Assembly: GCA_002811675.1 (NCBI GenBank)
Contig: PDIM01000011.1
Span: 107,954 to 171,953 of the forward strand
Origin: Ichthyosporea sp. XGB-2017a
Lineage: Eukaryota; Opisthokonta; Ichthyosporea
DNA: 64,000 bases
Reading direction: 5' to 3'
A program made the position numbers and the translations under genes. Below are positions 10,586 through 22,372 of the stretch, piece after piece (positions within the stretch are counted from its first letter, which is position 1; every line of letters begins with the position of its first letter). A model generated the notes under the pieces. It saw nothing but the letters and a program-made list of their open reading frames with translations. It made no database searches and was not told the origin of the DNA.

Positions 10586-13500
10586 CTACTCTGCAGGGAG
10601 AGTTGGCGTTTCCTTAATTCCGTAATAGAAATTAAAGTTCAAGTTCACTAGGAATTCTTCCAAATGAGGTTGGTATCCTTTGGTAACCAACTTATTGATT
10701 ACTGGAATGCGCACAAAAAGCACGCAGAGAAGGAGTGAATGCAAACCAAATCAGTCAAAAACTGAAAACTGCAAAAAAAAAAAAAATATTTGACGGAAGA
10801 TTGTTCACTTACCTGTGAACAGGAATTTGGTATACTCGGAAAATAAACGCCTGGTATTTAACATCGACTTGTAAGTTTCTTCTGACCAAGGAAAAACCGC
10901 AGACTTATTGTCAGTTCTATACAGCACTTGTGTTCGGAATTTGCATATCAAACTCAGCAAACCATCAAGTACTTTTTTTACCGGGCGAGCAGCTTCGCTC
11001 AACATGCACCTAGATCAAAGCAAGAGAACGAAAAGCGTTAGGCGCGTAAGAAACCACATCAAAAAGAGCAACAAACCAAATTTTACCTATTGATGATCTT
11101 GGAAAGGCAAAGATCGTGCAAATTGCGCTGTTCATCAATGTTGTGAACCTAGAATTGGAATAGCAAACCCCGGACCTCAATAAACACGTACAGCACAAAA
11201 GAATAACGTTTTTTAAAAAATACCTTTACTTACCTTGACTTTAAAAGATTTGGCAAACTCTTGCCAAATCAACATTATTTGTCTAAAAACGTAATCATTT
11301 GTTACCTGAACAAAGTGTTGTATTTCGTATCTAAACATTTGCAAATGTCTCATCCGCCCGAAAGATTTCGTATCCATAACACCTCTAACATTTCGCAATC
11401 GAGAGTCCTCAGTAAAAGAGCGAATATCTCGAACAATCCACGCCGCTCTTTTCAAGCGAAGCAAAAAGGAGAAAATAGTACTGTAATTTTGCATGGAGCT
11501 ATCTGTAATTACAACATTCAAAGGCCATTCAACAGCATAACTAAGATTAATGGAGTCAAGCGCAGATAAGTCATGAGCACTGACTGACGGAATGTCGTTT
11601 GCACAAAAACCTGATATGCTCAGTCGCTCACTGTTTTCATCTTCACTTTTACACGACAATTCTAAAGAGCATGTCAAAATCTCATTCAGCAACACAGGGG
11701 AAAACACGGATTTTAAATCGCTTTGGGTGTCTAAAAGTTCACACAGTTTGCCACAAAGTACTTCACAAAAATCACCTGCCCCCATCAAGAGGTACTGGTG
11801 GAGAGATGTGAAGTGAGAAAAAATATTGAATTCTTCCATAAGCGTATCATACAAAGAGCAATTGACAAGGTGAAGCTGATTCCGCACATTTTGCAAAATA
11901 CATCGATCAATTGATTCAGCAAACCAGAATAGCACCGGGATAGCTTCCTTTCTATACTCTTGGTTTTGCTCTCCACTTTCTTCGAAATCTAAGAAGTCAA
12001 GGCCATTAAGCTCATCTTCGAGAGTGGACAAAAAGTCATCCAAATTCCAGTTTTCATTAATATTTTTAGAGGTTGTGCTCACAGATTCCGAGTTGCTATT
12101 CGAAATCACTAGGTCCTGAGATGACGAGATTGGTAAAGGAAGTACTTCTGTTCTATTATTTGAGCTCTCGGTTTCTAAAATACCCGAAACGCCTTCTGTT
12201 CTCATGGCGACTTCAGGGGTGTTTGACTCGTTAGGGAAGTCCAGGGGTTCGTTCGTGATATTATTTTGAACACTATGGCTGCTGTCATTAAGCACTTCAT
12301 GGGGTTCATCGGGGGTTTTGGCGCTTTGCAAGGGATCTACCAGTGGAAATTGATCGACTGGAAAATCACTGTTGTTGCTGTTCCATGACAAAGGTAATGG
12401 GGTCTCCGTGAGATTATTCAACAAATACCTCTCTTCCACGGGCTTTTCGAACAAACTATTTCTAGAGTCGTTTAGCATAAATCTTTTTAGCTTCCATTCA
12501 GCCACTCTCGCCTTTCTCTCCGCCACTTTTTCCAGCTCTGAATATTCCCGTTCTATTTGCTCTATAACTTCTGCTTTCAATTTTTCATATTCTGGAGTAG
12601 ATTCAAAAAAGAAACCGGATACGAATTTTTCATTCTCCAATTTTTCTTCAGCCACACTTTTCATTCTTCGCTCTTCCGCGGCCTCAGCGTTACTTTTTAG
12701 TTCTAATAGAAGGTTGCGCTTTTTTTCATGAAGAAAAAATTTCTTCCCTTCATTGACTCTTTTCATTTCCTCATCGAGTTCTACTAATTTTGCATGCATT
12801 GACGCTCGCATTTTTTTCTGCTTTTGCAGCTTCATTTGCCGGATGTTTTCCTTTACTTCCTGTAGGAACTTTCTTTTGTTCAGCATCTTTTCAAAATAAG
12901 CAGCTATATCCTTCTCTACAACCTTGTTCTGCTCTTGATCAAAGAAGAGAATCAATTTCGGGATTCCTGAATATACTTGCAAAAGATGATGCCGCGGTTG
13001 CAATATTCTCAAAAGTCGCATCCCTTTGCCACAAAAGAAAGCAGATTTCAGAAGTTTAAAAAGTACGCCCCCGCTGTATCCTTCGAGATTGAGCCTTTTG
13101 TTATCCAAAGATAGGCATACACCTTTGCCCCAGTATTCCTCAGTTCTGATTCTTTCTGATTCTTCGTTGACTTGAATCCCAAACTCTTCAAAAGGGTCGA
13201 AATTTTGTCCTTCAAAAGCCCAGCCTTGCAAAAATTTCAGATAAGGGCCCATACATTCCTTTACAATTTGGGCAAGTAGTCTGTTGGAGCTTCCTCCAGT
13301 TTTCTCTAAAAAACTGCACAGGTAGGCCAGCAGCTCCAATCCTCGAGGCAGACAGGATGAAGCATTTTCTATATTACACGATAAATCATCTATGCGGAAC
13401 ATAACGCAAAGAAATTGAAGCTGCAGTTCAAATTTTCTAGTCAAGTACCGAAATGACAAAAAGCTAAAATGAGCAGGCATCCTTTTGGGGTACAAAAGAA

Positions 13501-14254
13501 TTACCAAAGAACGGAAGTATTGCAAATATACCCTTAAACAAGATCCCAGTGAAGAAGAAATTACCCCAAACGCATTTTTTCGAGCTGGGCATAATTGCTG
13601 ACAGAGTAATTCCAACCTTTGAAATCTAGTTGCAGCTTCCAAAATTGGCTCAATAAAGCTCCCGAGGGACTTTTCATTGGTGCGTTCGGTTCTCACAAAC
13701 TTATCACACTCATACCTTTGAAGTTTTTCGCTCCACTGAAACAGTGCTGAAGGTACCCCAATAAGACTCAATCTCAAGCAGTTGTACAAATATTCTGGTT
13801 CCGCTATAAAGGTGGGGCTTTTGAAAGAGTATCTGTGATCATAGATATAGTCATACACATGGCTGTACTCCCGCTCCTGATTGTCAGTTATGTAGAGTTT
13901 TGGCAAAACAACGGCATTGGGAGTATCATTTTCAGGGGAAATGCGTGGATGTTTAAGGAATTTTTTAACAGAACTTTCACACAACTCGTCCCAACTATGA
14001 GAATTGTTTTCTTTCTTCTCCTGAAGTATTGATTCGTAATCTAATCGATTTGCAGACTCATCTTCAACATAGCTGCTATTACAAGATCTATTCCGATTAG
14101 TGTCTTGGCTACTGCAATCTTTAGTAGCACTTCCCAGGGTGCGAATCCATCTCTCATGCGCAAGCTTAGGAAACCTAGGAAGTCCAGGAATGTCGAGCTT
14201 TTCATCAAACCGGTCAATCAGCTCGGCCCAGGCCTTGACCTCGTCCACGGCCAT
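10586..14254 (-). CDS. TUBGCP6: Gamma-tubulin complex component 6 (GCP6)
   Basis: Subunit of the gamma-tubulin ring complex that nucleates microtubules, modelled as 1,131 aa in four exons: 14254-11234, 11148-11087, 11009-10813 and 10701-10586 (introns 85, 77 and 111 nt; phases consistent). The N-terminal half carries the GRIP1 region (residues ~140-470), followed by a strongly charged coiled-coil insertion (~470-610) and a Ser/Asn-rich linker, as in GCP6. The C-terminal GRIP2 region begins near residue 765. It includes YAVEWPLNVVITDSSMQNYS and FSFLLRLKRAAW, which resemble human GCP6 (KVDWPLNIVITE, FSFLLQLK). The three small 3' exons complete it: HNIDEQRNLHDLCLSKIINR, then LSLICKFRTQV, and finally VTKGYQPHLEEFLVNLNFN. 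Without them the protein would lose about 120 conserved residues. The family is certain; GCP6 rather than GCP5 is preferred because of the long insertion and the C-terminal match. Confidence 0.9.
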
Positions 14255-14602
14255 AGTGTGATATGAATCCCCTCTATGCTAACTGGCCCGTGCCCCTTGT
14301 GAGGATCGTAGATATGGCTGGTGTGCGTGTGGAGCTACAGCCTGTTTTTTGAAGCCCCGTCACAGTCACATTAATTTGGGACAGACAAACACCAAAGAGG
14401 GCCCGCAAGGGGAAGGGCAAAAAATGGAAAAAGGAAGGGGGTTGGGGGCTGGGGCGTTCCAAAAACTATTTCAGGAATTTTTTGTTCGGTTTATTGTTCT
14501 ATGACTTCTTTTTCGTTCACTTATTGGTGTTGTGTTGCATTGGTTGAGTGGGGCTAGCACGCCGCACGGACAAGGATGCCGAACTTTCGTTAGCATGATG
14601 GA
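14255..14602. other. Intergenic between tandem genes, 348 bp
   Basis: Upstream region of GCP6 and 3' flank of PIG-O, both on the minus strand. A G-rich stretch lies near 14400-14460. No coding exon seen. Confidence 0.5.
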
Positions 14603-17524
14603 TTAGACAGTTACTAGAGATAGAACGAGGAGAAATAATGAACTGATGAGAGAACCAACAGCCTCGAAAATGAATTTAGGCGCAAATATTTTCCACACCA
14701 TCAAGTGACGACGATGGATTGTTGCTGCAAAAGCCGATGAAGCTGTGGTAGTCTGCAAGAGGAGCATAAAGACAATGTATGTGAAAAAAAGGCGCATTTT
14801 CAATGTCTCCTTATGCTTTTCAAGGACATGCTCCCCTATCTGTGCACCCGAATAGCTCGATGCTATGATGACAACACCATAGATGAGCAGTGGGCACCCC
14901 AAAACGAAAAATATGTGGGCTGAGAATGTATTGATCACCACAAGAACCCCCGAAAAAATTATGTGCATATCATGAAAGCCTACAAAGCCGCTGCGCCAGT
15001 CAATGGTAGGAAAAGTGGACTGGTGCCCTGTAGCAAAGAAAAGAAAACCTCGCAAAAGGTACCACAGAACTATACTATACCATGGATATGGCAAACGCCG
15101 CGAAAATATTAAATGCTGGGTGTTGCTTTTATCTACAGCAAGCATATACTCGCCAGGCGAACTTTTGTTCTCTTCTGGTGACAGTCGGCAGCATTTAAAA
15201 GCATAGTCAATGGCTAAGACGTTAAGTACACAGATAACACAAACGACGTTTGCTGCAAATGTAGGCGCCAGTTTCATTTCGCTCACAAGTAGAAAGAGTA
15301 GAGTGAAAAAGAGAAGTGAGATAACAGTTCCACTAATATCCAATATTCTTTGACGTGTGCTTACATGCACTAAAATGCCTCCTGCGAAACACAAAAAGCC
15401 TATTCTTGGAAAAAGAACAACCATAGTGGAAAATAAAGACACTTCGTAGCTCTGGACCAGCCAAAAGCAGGCGACTGAACCGGACATGCAATGAGCAAAC
15501 AGTAAAGTACTGGGCTTGATCCTTTCAAAATGACCTTTTGTTAAGTTGTTATAAAATTCTGTAAAAATAAATGGAATGATCAATGTAAAAGCAATATTAA
15601 ACGGTATGTGTAAACTCAAGGAGGCTTCACAATTCGCTTGTTCTTCTCTGCATTTGAAGAAAATTTTACCCATTCGCAGATAAAAAAGGCATATTCCAAT
15701 ACACAAGAGCGAAAACACATTGCTGGAAGGTGTTTTTGTCAACATGCTCATCCATAGAAGAAGAAGGCAAGAAATGCAAAAAAAAGATAGTATGCGATCT
15801 TCATAAACTACAAAACTGTTCGAAAAAAAACATGCGCAATTTAAAGCCACAATTAAAGCGGCGAATGAGTTTAATCTCACGGTACTCGAAAATCCAAACT
15901 CTAGTGACGTCCCATTGACTTTGCTATAGAATACCTTAGCAAAATACCCAAGGTAGGGTAGTAGGAAAGAAAGTGCAACAATTATACAACCATCCACAAA
16001 AGAAATCAAAGGAATATATAACAAACCCCCGCATGTGCCTATACTCCCACCAAAGAACCACAAAACCCTCTCAGGGATACTGCAAAGCTCACTAAAGCAA
16101 GACAGATAAACTGCCTCGCTTAACGAAACCAGTGCACCCAGTGTCAAAATACAAAGGCCCCACCCAATATAGAACATATCAAACTTTGCCCAAATAGTTT
16201 TGCACTCTTCCCTTATATCAACCAGAAGCGACTTGGTCAAAGCAGTAAATTTTTCGTGCGCTTCATAAAGCGCTTTTTTGTCCTCACCTCCCTTCATTTC
16301 ATCTCGTTCAAGGCTCATATATTCTCTCTCCAACCTTTCTTTCTGTTGTCTCACTGTATGTATAAAGTGAGCAGGAATGTCAGACGATACCGAGTTGTAC
16401 ACCTCCAAGTATTTATGCACCTGTAAAAAATTAGTATACAGTGCATTGTTCATATTCTTATAGCTTTCTAGAATATTTCCATTTTCATCAAAGAAAAAAA
16501 AATCTTCAATGATAGAACCTAAATTAGAAAAAGGAATCGGCGAGCCGAGAAGCATCGCGAGTGTAGGTACTAGATCTATTTGTGGAAGAGATTTTACTTC
16601 AGTGGTCTTTTCTTCCTTAAGCGACAGGGGACTATTGCTGTACATAAACATAGCCGCGTCAACCTCATTTGCGCTGTCACCCCCATGATCTCCTTCTGGC
16701 GTCATGCCATGATCACCAAATACAATCAAAAGCGTGTCATCATCGAGGGAGTCCATTACATCTGTCAACACTGTGTTCATTTCCGTCAACTTTCTAGTCA
16801 TTTCAATATGATTCGGTCCATAAGTATGCCCGCAATGATCAACACCCAAAAAATGTGCAATGATAATGTCCCAGTCACTCGTTGTGTTTCTCAAGACTGG
16901 AAACAAATGCTTGACCACTCCCTGGTCAACAGTGTCCAAGTCTTTCACGTTGAAAGAATCGAATGGGTGGCTGCTTTCAAACTTTCCAGGAAATAAGCTC
17001 TCCCATGTATCATCTCCCATGAAATGGATTTTCTTTCCCAAAATCCCAAATTGCCTAATAATATTGTCCTCATCAATCTCCGAACTAGCAAAATTAGATC
17101 CCGCATCTATGAACGTTGGAAGACTCCCTGTTGTAAGGCCTTTGAGGCGTTGCATAGTTGTCGTAGGGGGATCAGCTATAAAGCGAAAAAGGCGGGCGTT
17201 GTCTTGGTCTGAAGCTTTAAGCTTTGAATTAATTATAGGTAACTTATTGCGGTAAGGAGGAACATCTTCTAACGTGTCGTCGTAAACGGTAAAGTCTATT
17301 CTTAAGGCGTCTATTACAATAACAATCGCGCGATTAAAGCGGGAAGGAACCCAGCACCCATCCTTGCTTTTATACTTTAATGAGCCCAACGGAGAATGAT
17401 CACAAGCGCTTTCTTCGTTTACAACGATTCGGGTAAGCAAAAATCCTGTTGTAAAGATCAAAATCCCCAAAGCATGCACCAGGACGACCAATACGATGGT
17501 AACAAAGGGCCCTGTAAGCTTCAT
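14603..17524 (-). CDS. PIGO: GPI ethanolamine phosphate transferase 3 (PIG-O/Gpi13)
   Basis: ER membrane enzyme that adds phosphoethanolamine to the third mannose of the GPI anchor, the group later used to link proteins. Single exon, 973 aa. An N-terminal signal anchor (residues ~8-32) is followed by the lumenal alkaline-phosphatase-like domain. It contains RFNRAIVIVIDALRIDF with the metal-binding Asp, and PPTTTMQRLKGLTTGSLP, whose Thr is the expected nucleophile/metal ligand. HFLGVDHCGHTYGPNH and FGDHGMTPEGDHGGDS supply further Asp/His metal ligands. From about residue 470 there are many membrane helices to the C-terminus, which is typical of PIG-O. The catalytic motifs appear intact, so the enzyme should be active. 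It pairs functionally with PIG-U at 54.3-56.3 kb, although the genes are unlinked. Confidence 0.96.
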   Translation of the reverse strand: MKLTGPFVTIVLVVLVHALGILIFTTGFLLTRIVVNEESACDHSPLGSLKYKSKDGCWVPSRFNRAIVIVIDALRIDFTVYDDTLEDVPPYRNKLPIINSKLKASDQDNARLFRFIADPPTTTMQRLKGLTTGSLPTFIDAGSNFASSEIDEDNIIRQFGILGKKIHFMGDDTWESLFPGKFESSHPFDSFNVKDLDTVDQGVVKHLFPVLRNTTSDWDIIIAHFLGVDHCGHTYGPNHIEMTRKLTEMNTVLTDVMDSLDDDTLLIVFGDHGMTPEGDHGGDSANEVDAAMFMYSNSPLSLKEEKTTEVKSLPQIDLVPTLAMLLGSPIPFSNLGSIIEDFFFFDENGNILESYKNMNNALYTNFLQVHKYLEVYNSVSSDIPAHFIHTVRQQKERLEREYMSLERDEMKGGEDKKALYEAHEKFTALTKSLLVDIREECKTIWAKFDMFYIGWGLCILTLGALVSLSEAVYLSCFSELCSIPERVLWFFGGSIGTCGGLLYIPLISFVDGCIIVALSFLLPYLGYFAKVFYSKVNGTSLEFGFSSTVRLNSFAALIVALNCACFFSNSFVVYEDRILSFFCISCLLLLWMSMLTKTPSSNVFSLLCIGICLFYLRMGKIFFKCREEQANCEASLSLHIPFNIAFTLIIPFIFTEFYNNLTKGHFERIKPSTLLFAHCMSGSVACFWLVQSYEVSLFSTMVVLFPRIGFLCFAGGILVHVSTRQRILDISGTVISLLFFTLLFLLVSEMKLAPTFAANVVCVICVLNVLAIDYAFKCCRLSPEENKSSPGEYMLAVDKSNTQHLIFSRRLPYPWYSIVLWYLLRGFLFFATGHQSTFPTIDWRSGFVGFHDMHIIFSGVLVVINTFSAHIFFVLGCPLLIYGVVIIASSYSGAQIGEHVLEKHKETLKMRLFFTYIVFMLLLQTTTASSAFAATIHRRHLMVWKIFAPKFIFEAVGSLISSLFLLVLSLVTV

Positions 17525-17953
17525 TTTGCTGAAAAAAAAGATGCCCCACTTCTCCCCGGGTATAAGCGAGATTTCCCACTTACAAGGATGCGAAGTCTAG
17601 AGGAGAAGGAGGGGAAGGATCAGGCAACAGAAGTAGCAGATTGGAACCTTTTCTCGCCAGAATACACACAACTGTAAGCGGAGAACAAGTTATGATACTT
17701 TTAATTTGAAACAACTGCCATCCCTACCCCTTTGAGGTTGAAGAAGTGGCGCAGCCACTCTCTAGATAGGATTTAGGATTTAGGACCCTGCATACAAAAC
17801 CAAACTTTGATTAGCAAAGTTTCCTGTGTTGGACGTACAGCTTGGCTTGTGGGGAGAGGAGGGGATCAAGGGAAGGGGGCTGGAAAGGAGGTGCTGTGTT
17901 ATTGTGTTCATGTCCCATAGTGTATATCGTTTGGACAAAAGTGGGCTCAAGAG
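17525..17953. other. Divergent promoter region, PIG-O / FPGT
   Basis: A 429-bp shared upstream region of two divergent genes. It contains GA- and G-rich stretches (17600-17620, 17850-17890). No exon or clear core promoter element was identified. Confidence 0.5.
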
Positions 17954-19936
17954 ATGGAAATAGCATCTTCTGTTAGGCTAAAAAAATACTTTGGGCTGTG
18001 CAGGAAAGGGGATGCGAAGCAGGGCAGTTGTGGTGAATTTTGGGACATTGTGTGTCTTACCGCGGGGAATGAAAGGCAAGCAACGGGCTTTAATAGCATT
18101 ATCAAAGAAAAGCTTGGCAGGGGCCAGATCCCGAGCTGCTGCGAGTACATTGTTGTGCCTGATCCTGGGACCGGGCGGGTAGGCAATGGCGGTGCACTGT
18201 TGTGGGTACTGGATCGGTTACGAAGTAAGTTTCATTGTCAATCTCAATTTCTAAAGAAGAAGGTGTTACTCATCCATTCAGGGGGGTACAGCACTAGACT
18301 GCCTAATGTTAGTGACTTTGGCAAAATCTTTGCACCCTTCCCAATAGTGTGCGAAGGTGAGGCTTATTGCTTTGATCTTTTGGATTGCAAACTAATGAGC
18401 TATATTGATATAGCAAATTGCATTTCTGGCGGAGTTTTTGCATGCTGTGCAGATACATTTGAAATGTTTCCTTTGATGGATGAAATGGTTAGATTTGTTA
18501 AGGATGGCTTTACTGCTCTGGCTCACCCATCGAGTCTTGCAGTTGCGAGGAAGCATGGAGTCTACGTTTTCGAAGCTGGGCCTGAGTTAAAGAAGAAGGT
18601 GGCAAATGAACTGTTTGTTGAGGTGCCTATGTTACGATTTCTTCACAAACCATCGGAGGAGCTCATGAGAAAAAATGGGGCTTTGTTGGATTGCGAAAGA
18701 GTGTGCAACGAAAAGGAGTTTGTATTTACAGATAGTACATTTTACATTGGGGGAGAGGTAGTAAGCTGTCTTCTAGATGTATTTGATAAAGTATATCCGT
18801 TTGAAGAAGAAATTGATGCGTATGGTGACATCTTGGGTTCTCTGGGAGCACAGCAAGACACCCCCCCCTCTCTCCAACCATCGAAGCTAAAGAAGCTCGT
18901 TTTCAAACGGCTGAATGGTATTCCTGTAAGCTGTATTTTAGCTCCATCATCAAGATTCTTCCACTTTGGAACGCTTGAGGAATATATCCTTCATTTCTGT
19001 GGAAAATCGGAGCTTAGCAACCAATTTGAAATTCCATCTTGGTGCTGCTCCTCTTGTTGGCCAGCACATAAAGATCCGAATCCCCCGGAAAGGACTTGCC
19101 CCCAAGGGTCGCTAGTTTTTCAAAGCTTTATTGACGGCAACATGGATACCAGGGTGCTACCACCAAGCATTATAGAGTACTCTGTCGTAGGGGCAGGAAG
19201 CGAAATAGAGGGGGGCTCGGTCATTAGTTGTTGCCGTATTCCGAAAGGTACGTGTATACCCAAAGAGATCATTTTACACACTGTGGCTTTGAAGAGTGCA
19301 GATGCGACTCAGCCTCTGTACGTTACTGTAATGTTTGGAATCACCGACGACCTGAAGGCGGAGATAGATAGTGGAGCAATTTCTGAGGACAATAGATATG
19401 CAAATAGATCGCTGAGTGAATTTAAATTGAATGAATCAAAGGTGTGGCCGTCTTCGAAGGTAACAAGAACGCTATGGCATGCGAAATTGTTTAACCCCTG
19501 CCGCTCTCCCGAAGAATCCCTTTTAGTAACTCTTTGTGGACCAAAGATTGGAGATAATTTGCTCTCTTTGGACGACATTGCCGAAAGGGCGGACTTTGTT
19601 GAAAATTTGGCTTTGAGGGCTGAATGTGAATATCTCATTCTTGCTGCCAGGTTGGTGGAAGCCGCAAACAAAGGTGGTCATGCTTTAGAAAATGCGGCGA
19701 AGGCTGCACATGAAAGTCTCTCAGGGGAGTCCATATGGTGTTCAAAACTGACCCAGGAGCTGCGCCCTGAACTTCTAGAGTGGCAAAACATAAATTTACC
19801 CATGTTGGTTCTTTTCAATTATGCTGATTACTTTATCCAATATTCAATTTTTCCGCATATGAATGATTTGAAAAAGAAAGAGTGGAGACTTAAAGACAAT
19901 GAATTTCAACTGAAAGTTGCTTATGACTATTTGTAA
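17954..19936 (+). CDS. FPGT: Fucose-1-phosphate guanylyltransferase (FPGT)
   Basis: Cytosolic enzyme of the fucose salvage route, converting L-fucose-1-phosphate and GTP to GDP-fucose. Single exon, 660 aa. The nucleotidyltransferase-like region carries VVPDPGTGRVGNGGALLWVL and, about 30 residues later, LLIHSGGYSTRLPNVSDFGK. These correspond to the DPxGxRxGSGGA and HAGGxSxRLPxxSxxGKxF hallmarks of FPGT and the FKGP N-terminal domain. The C-terminal part (residues ~400-480) looks like a left-handed beta-helix region (VVGAGSEIEGGSVISCC), followed by a helical tail. No GHMP kinase domain follows, so this is a stand-alone FPGT rather than the bifunctional plant/bacterial FKGP fusion. It is longer than the ~590-aa human protein. 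No separate fucokinase is present in the window. Confidence 0.88.
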   Translation: MEIASSVRLKKYFGLCRKGDAKQGSCGEFWDIVCLTAGNERQATGFNSIIKEKLGRGQIPSCCEYIVVPDPGTGRVGNGGALLWVLDRLRSKFHCQSQFLKKKVLLIHSGGYSTRLPNVSDFGKIFAPFPIVCEGEAYCFDLLDCKLMSYIDIANCISGGVFACCADTFEMFPLMDEMVRFVKDGFTALAHPSSLAVARKHGVYVFEAGPELKKKVANELFVEVPMLRFLHKPSEELMRKNGALLDCERVCNEKEFVFTDSTFYIGGEVVSCLLDVFDKVYPFEEEIDAYGDILGSLGAQQDTPPSLQPSKLKKLVFKRLNGIPVSCILAPSSRFFHFGTLEEYILHFCGKSELSNQFEIPSWCCSSCWPAHKDPNPPERTCPQGSLVFQSFIDGNMDTRVLPPSIIEYSVVGAGSEIEGGSVISCCRIPKGTCIPKEIILHTVALKSADATQPLYVTVMFGITDDLKAEIDSGAISEDNRYANRSLSEFKLNESKVWPSSKVTRTLWHAKLFNPCRSPEESLLVTLCGPKIGDNLLSLDDIAERADFVENLALRAECEYLILAARLVEAANKGGHALENAAKAAHESLSGESIWCSKLTQELRPELLEWQNINLPMLVLFNYADYFIQYSIFPHMNDLKKKEWRLKDNEFQLKVAYDYL

Positions 19937-20146
19937 CCCCAAATGTGGGAAGGGTACGCAAAACAAAAAACAAGCTTTTATTTCGTCAAAGTAGCGCAAC
20001 ATAAAATACAAGCTCTAAGGCGTGAAAGACGGGAAAAAAAGTATTTGAAAAGGGTGTCTATAAAGTCCATTTGATAAGGGAAAGAAGTTGTTACCAACTC
20101 TGTTGTGTTCTGGAAAAATAAACCAAAATATCACAAAGGCAAGTTT

Positions 20147-21615
20147 CTACGCCTTCGTCCTCTTTCGGCCAGGTCCACCCTTAGCAGGGGCACCTTTTCT
20201 CTTTTCAGATTCTACAGGGGGTTTATCTTCGATATTCGAAAGTTGCAAAATTTCCATCTCCTTCAGTTTTTCGCTATCCGGGCTAGCTAACAAAAGGCAA
20301 TGCCCACATCCAGCGGTAGCGCGGTAAAAGTGGCCACCTTCCATTGACCGAATATAGTCAGGCTTAGTCAAACTCTTACCTCCGTTGGCACCTAGACCAA
20401 GCTCTCCATTGGCACAGTTTTGTCCCCAAGCGACAACCCCGCTATCGGTCACAACGAAAAGAGATTGGTTTCCACATGATATGCTGCGAATAGCCAGCCC
20501 TGAAAGGTCGTGCACGGGCCTAGGATACATCCAAGGAGTCCCTGAGTGAAAAGAAAAACGGGACGTATTAGCATCCAGAATATAAAATGACAATTAAGTA
20601 GCTTTACCAATACATACCTTGACCACCATCTCCAGTAGTCTTCCACTTCCCCCACAAGTAATATTGTCCAGATTCCGATACTACAGCAGTGCACGCATTC
20701 CCGCAAGCGACGTGAACAATGCCCATGCCTGGTTTGGAAAAAAAAGAAATCTCCTGAGGATAATATTGATCTTTGTTGTCGTTATGTCCAAGTCGGCCAT
20801 AACCACCAAATCCCCATGTATAAAGCTTCTTTTCAGAGGTTACAGCCGCAGCATGATTGGCCCCACAAGCAATGTCGGCAATCTTCTGTGATCCAAACCT
20901 TTTGACGATAGCTGGAACATTCTGTGGAGTGAACCCTGATTTTCTACCATCTAGAAATTCGTGAGTTTTGCCCAGGCCCAATTGGCTATATTCGGGACTA
21001 CCAAAGCTCCAAAGTTTGCCATCTGAATCAATAACAAACGAAAAGTCTGCACCACAGCACACTTTGATTGCCTTAGCACCATTTCCTCCGAATCCCTTCA
21101 CCGGTCTTGGGGTTGTTATGGCTTCTACAAGATTCGGCTGACCACACTGTCCCATTTTGTTGTCACCACAAGCAAACACTTGCCCATCTTCTGTAACGAA
21201 CAAAGTATGATTTCGGCCAGTGGCTGCATCAACAACTTTCTGTTTGATGCTTTGCAAAACTTTCGGCCCTGTTCTGACAGTGATGTCACCAAGTCCAAGT
21301 TGGCCGTTTGAGTTTCTTCCCCAAACGAGAACAGAGCTTTCCGTGATGACTACACTATGACAGGAATTTGGTCCAGTCACAGCTTTCTCTACCCCAAGTT
21401 TCAATAATATGTCAACTCGGGCGGGCTCGCACGTAAGGGGAAGCTCTACCTTTGCGGCGGTTCCTTTCGGAGCCTTGTTCCTATTAATAGTGTCCCAGTT
21501 GACATTACCGGTAAAGCACATTTCTCCTGCGTACGTATATCTGTTAGTTAGCAATCCAATCAAAAAAATAATACTTCACACAAGACTTACCAAGTTCTGG
21601 CATAGTTACGACCAT
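20147..21615 (-). CDS. RCC2: RCC2-like protein with RCC1 (beta-propeller) repeats
   Basis: Seven-bladed beta-propeller protein of the RCC1 superfamily, 442 aa, from exons 21615-21591, 21526-20618 and 20541-20147 (introns of 64 and 76 nt, phase 1). The first exon encodes only MVVTMPEL plus one base. Repeats show the RCC1 pattern: VLVWGRNSNGQLGLGD, VFACGDNKMGQCG, LWSFGSPEYSQLGLG and LYTWGFGGYGRLGHND. The last, and GNVNWDTI near the N-terminus, match RCC2 (TD-60) more closely than RCC1 itself. RCC2 acts in mitotic spindle/kinetochore function and Rac/Ral signalling in animals; that role here is inferred. The C-terminal ~35 residues are Lys/Arg-rich (KRKGAPAKGGPGRKRTKA), a likely nuclear localisation signal. 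Confidence 0.85.
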
Positions 21616-22372
21616 TTTCTTTCTGTTGCATCTATTGGGGTAAAAAGAAAACTCCAATCAACGCCGCTGCTGTTTCCAAGTTGGTCTCGAACTGAAAAGT
21701 ATTTTTTTTATAGCGAATGAAGAGAGCCAATAAGCAATATGATTCTGATTCTTATAGTCTCTCAAATTAGCTACCAGTCACTTGTTGCGCCTCTTTGATT
21801 GCTTCCTTCTTTCACTAGCCAACTAAAATATGAGGGAGAAGGGAGGGGAAGCAGCTGCAACTGGCAAGGCATCGACTACTACCAGCAGCAGCAGGGAGGA
21901 GGAGTGAAGGCTGCATGGATTGGTGGGGTGTAGGGGAGAGGATCCAACAGCAAGTTATACAGTACTGCTGCTCAAGCTGGTCAAGAAGAATACTTGGATC
22001 ATCATCATCAGCTGTTTGGCAACAAAATGATTGGAATTTGGTCAACTGAAGGTTCTTCACTGCAACCACCTGTCGACTACTGTAACTCCCGCCTTTCCCT
22101 ATTCGGGGACTTTTCGTAGCTGTAGAGTCTTGGCAAATAATAGTTATTGCATTCACTATGGAAAGAAAACAGATACATGTATGCATTTTATTTACACACT
22201 GGAGGTCTACCTAACAATTCCATCCCCCCCCAATTCATCCAGCCAGTAATTTGACACGCAAAGCTGCTAGACTGCGCTTTGCGCTCCTCCTCCCGGCTCC
22301 CCCCCCTTTGCATTACATTATCTAGGGTAATAGTCGAGGGTAATAGTTGGTTACACCCAATGACATCCCATC
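21616..22372. other. Intergenic, 757 bp
   Basis: Upstream flank of RCC2-like and 3' flank of OGFOD1, both minus strand. Contains AGCAGCAGCAGG and ATCATCATCA short repeats (21885-22010). A 123-codon frame here is low complexity and not considered real. Confidence 0.5.

Noticed and set aside
21815-22186. 123-codon minus-strand frame between RCC2-like and OGFOD1
   Set aside because: Composition dominated by short repeats; no family similarity, no convincing start context.
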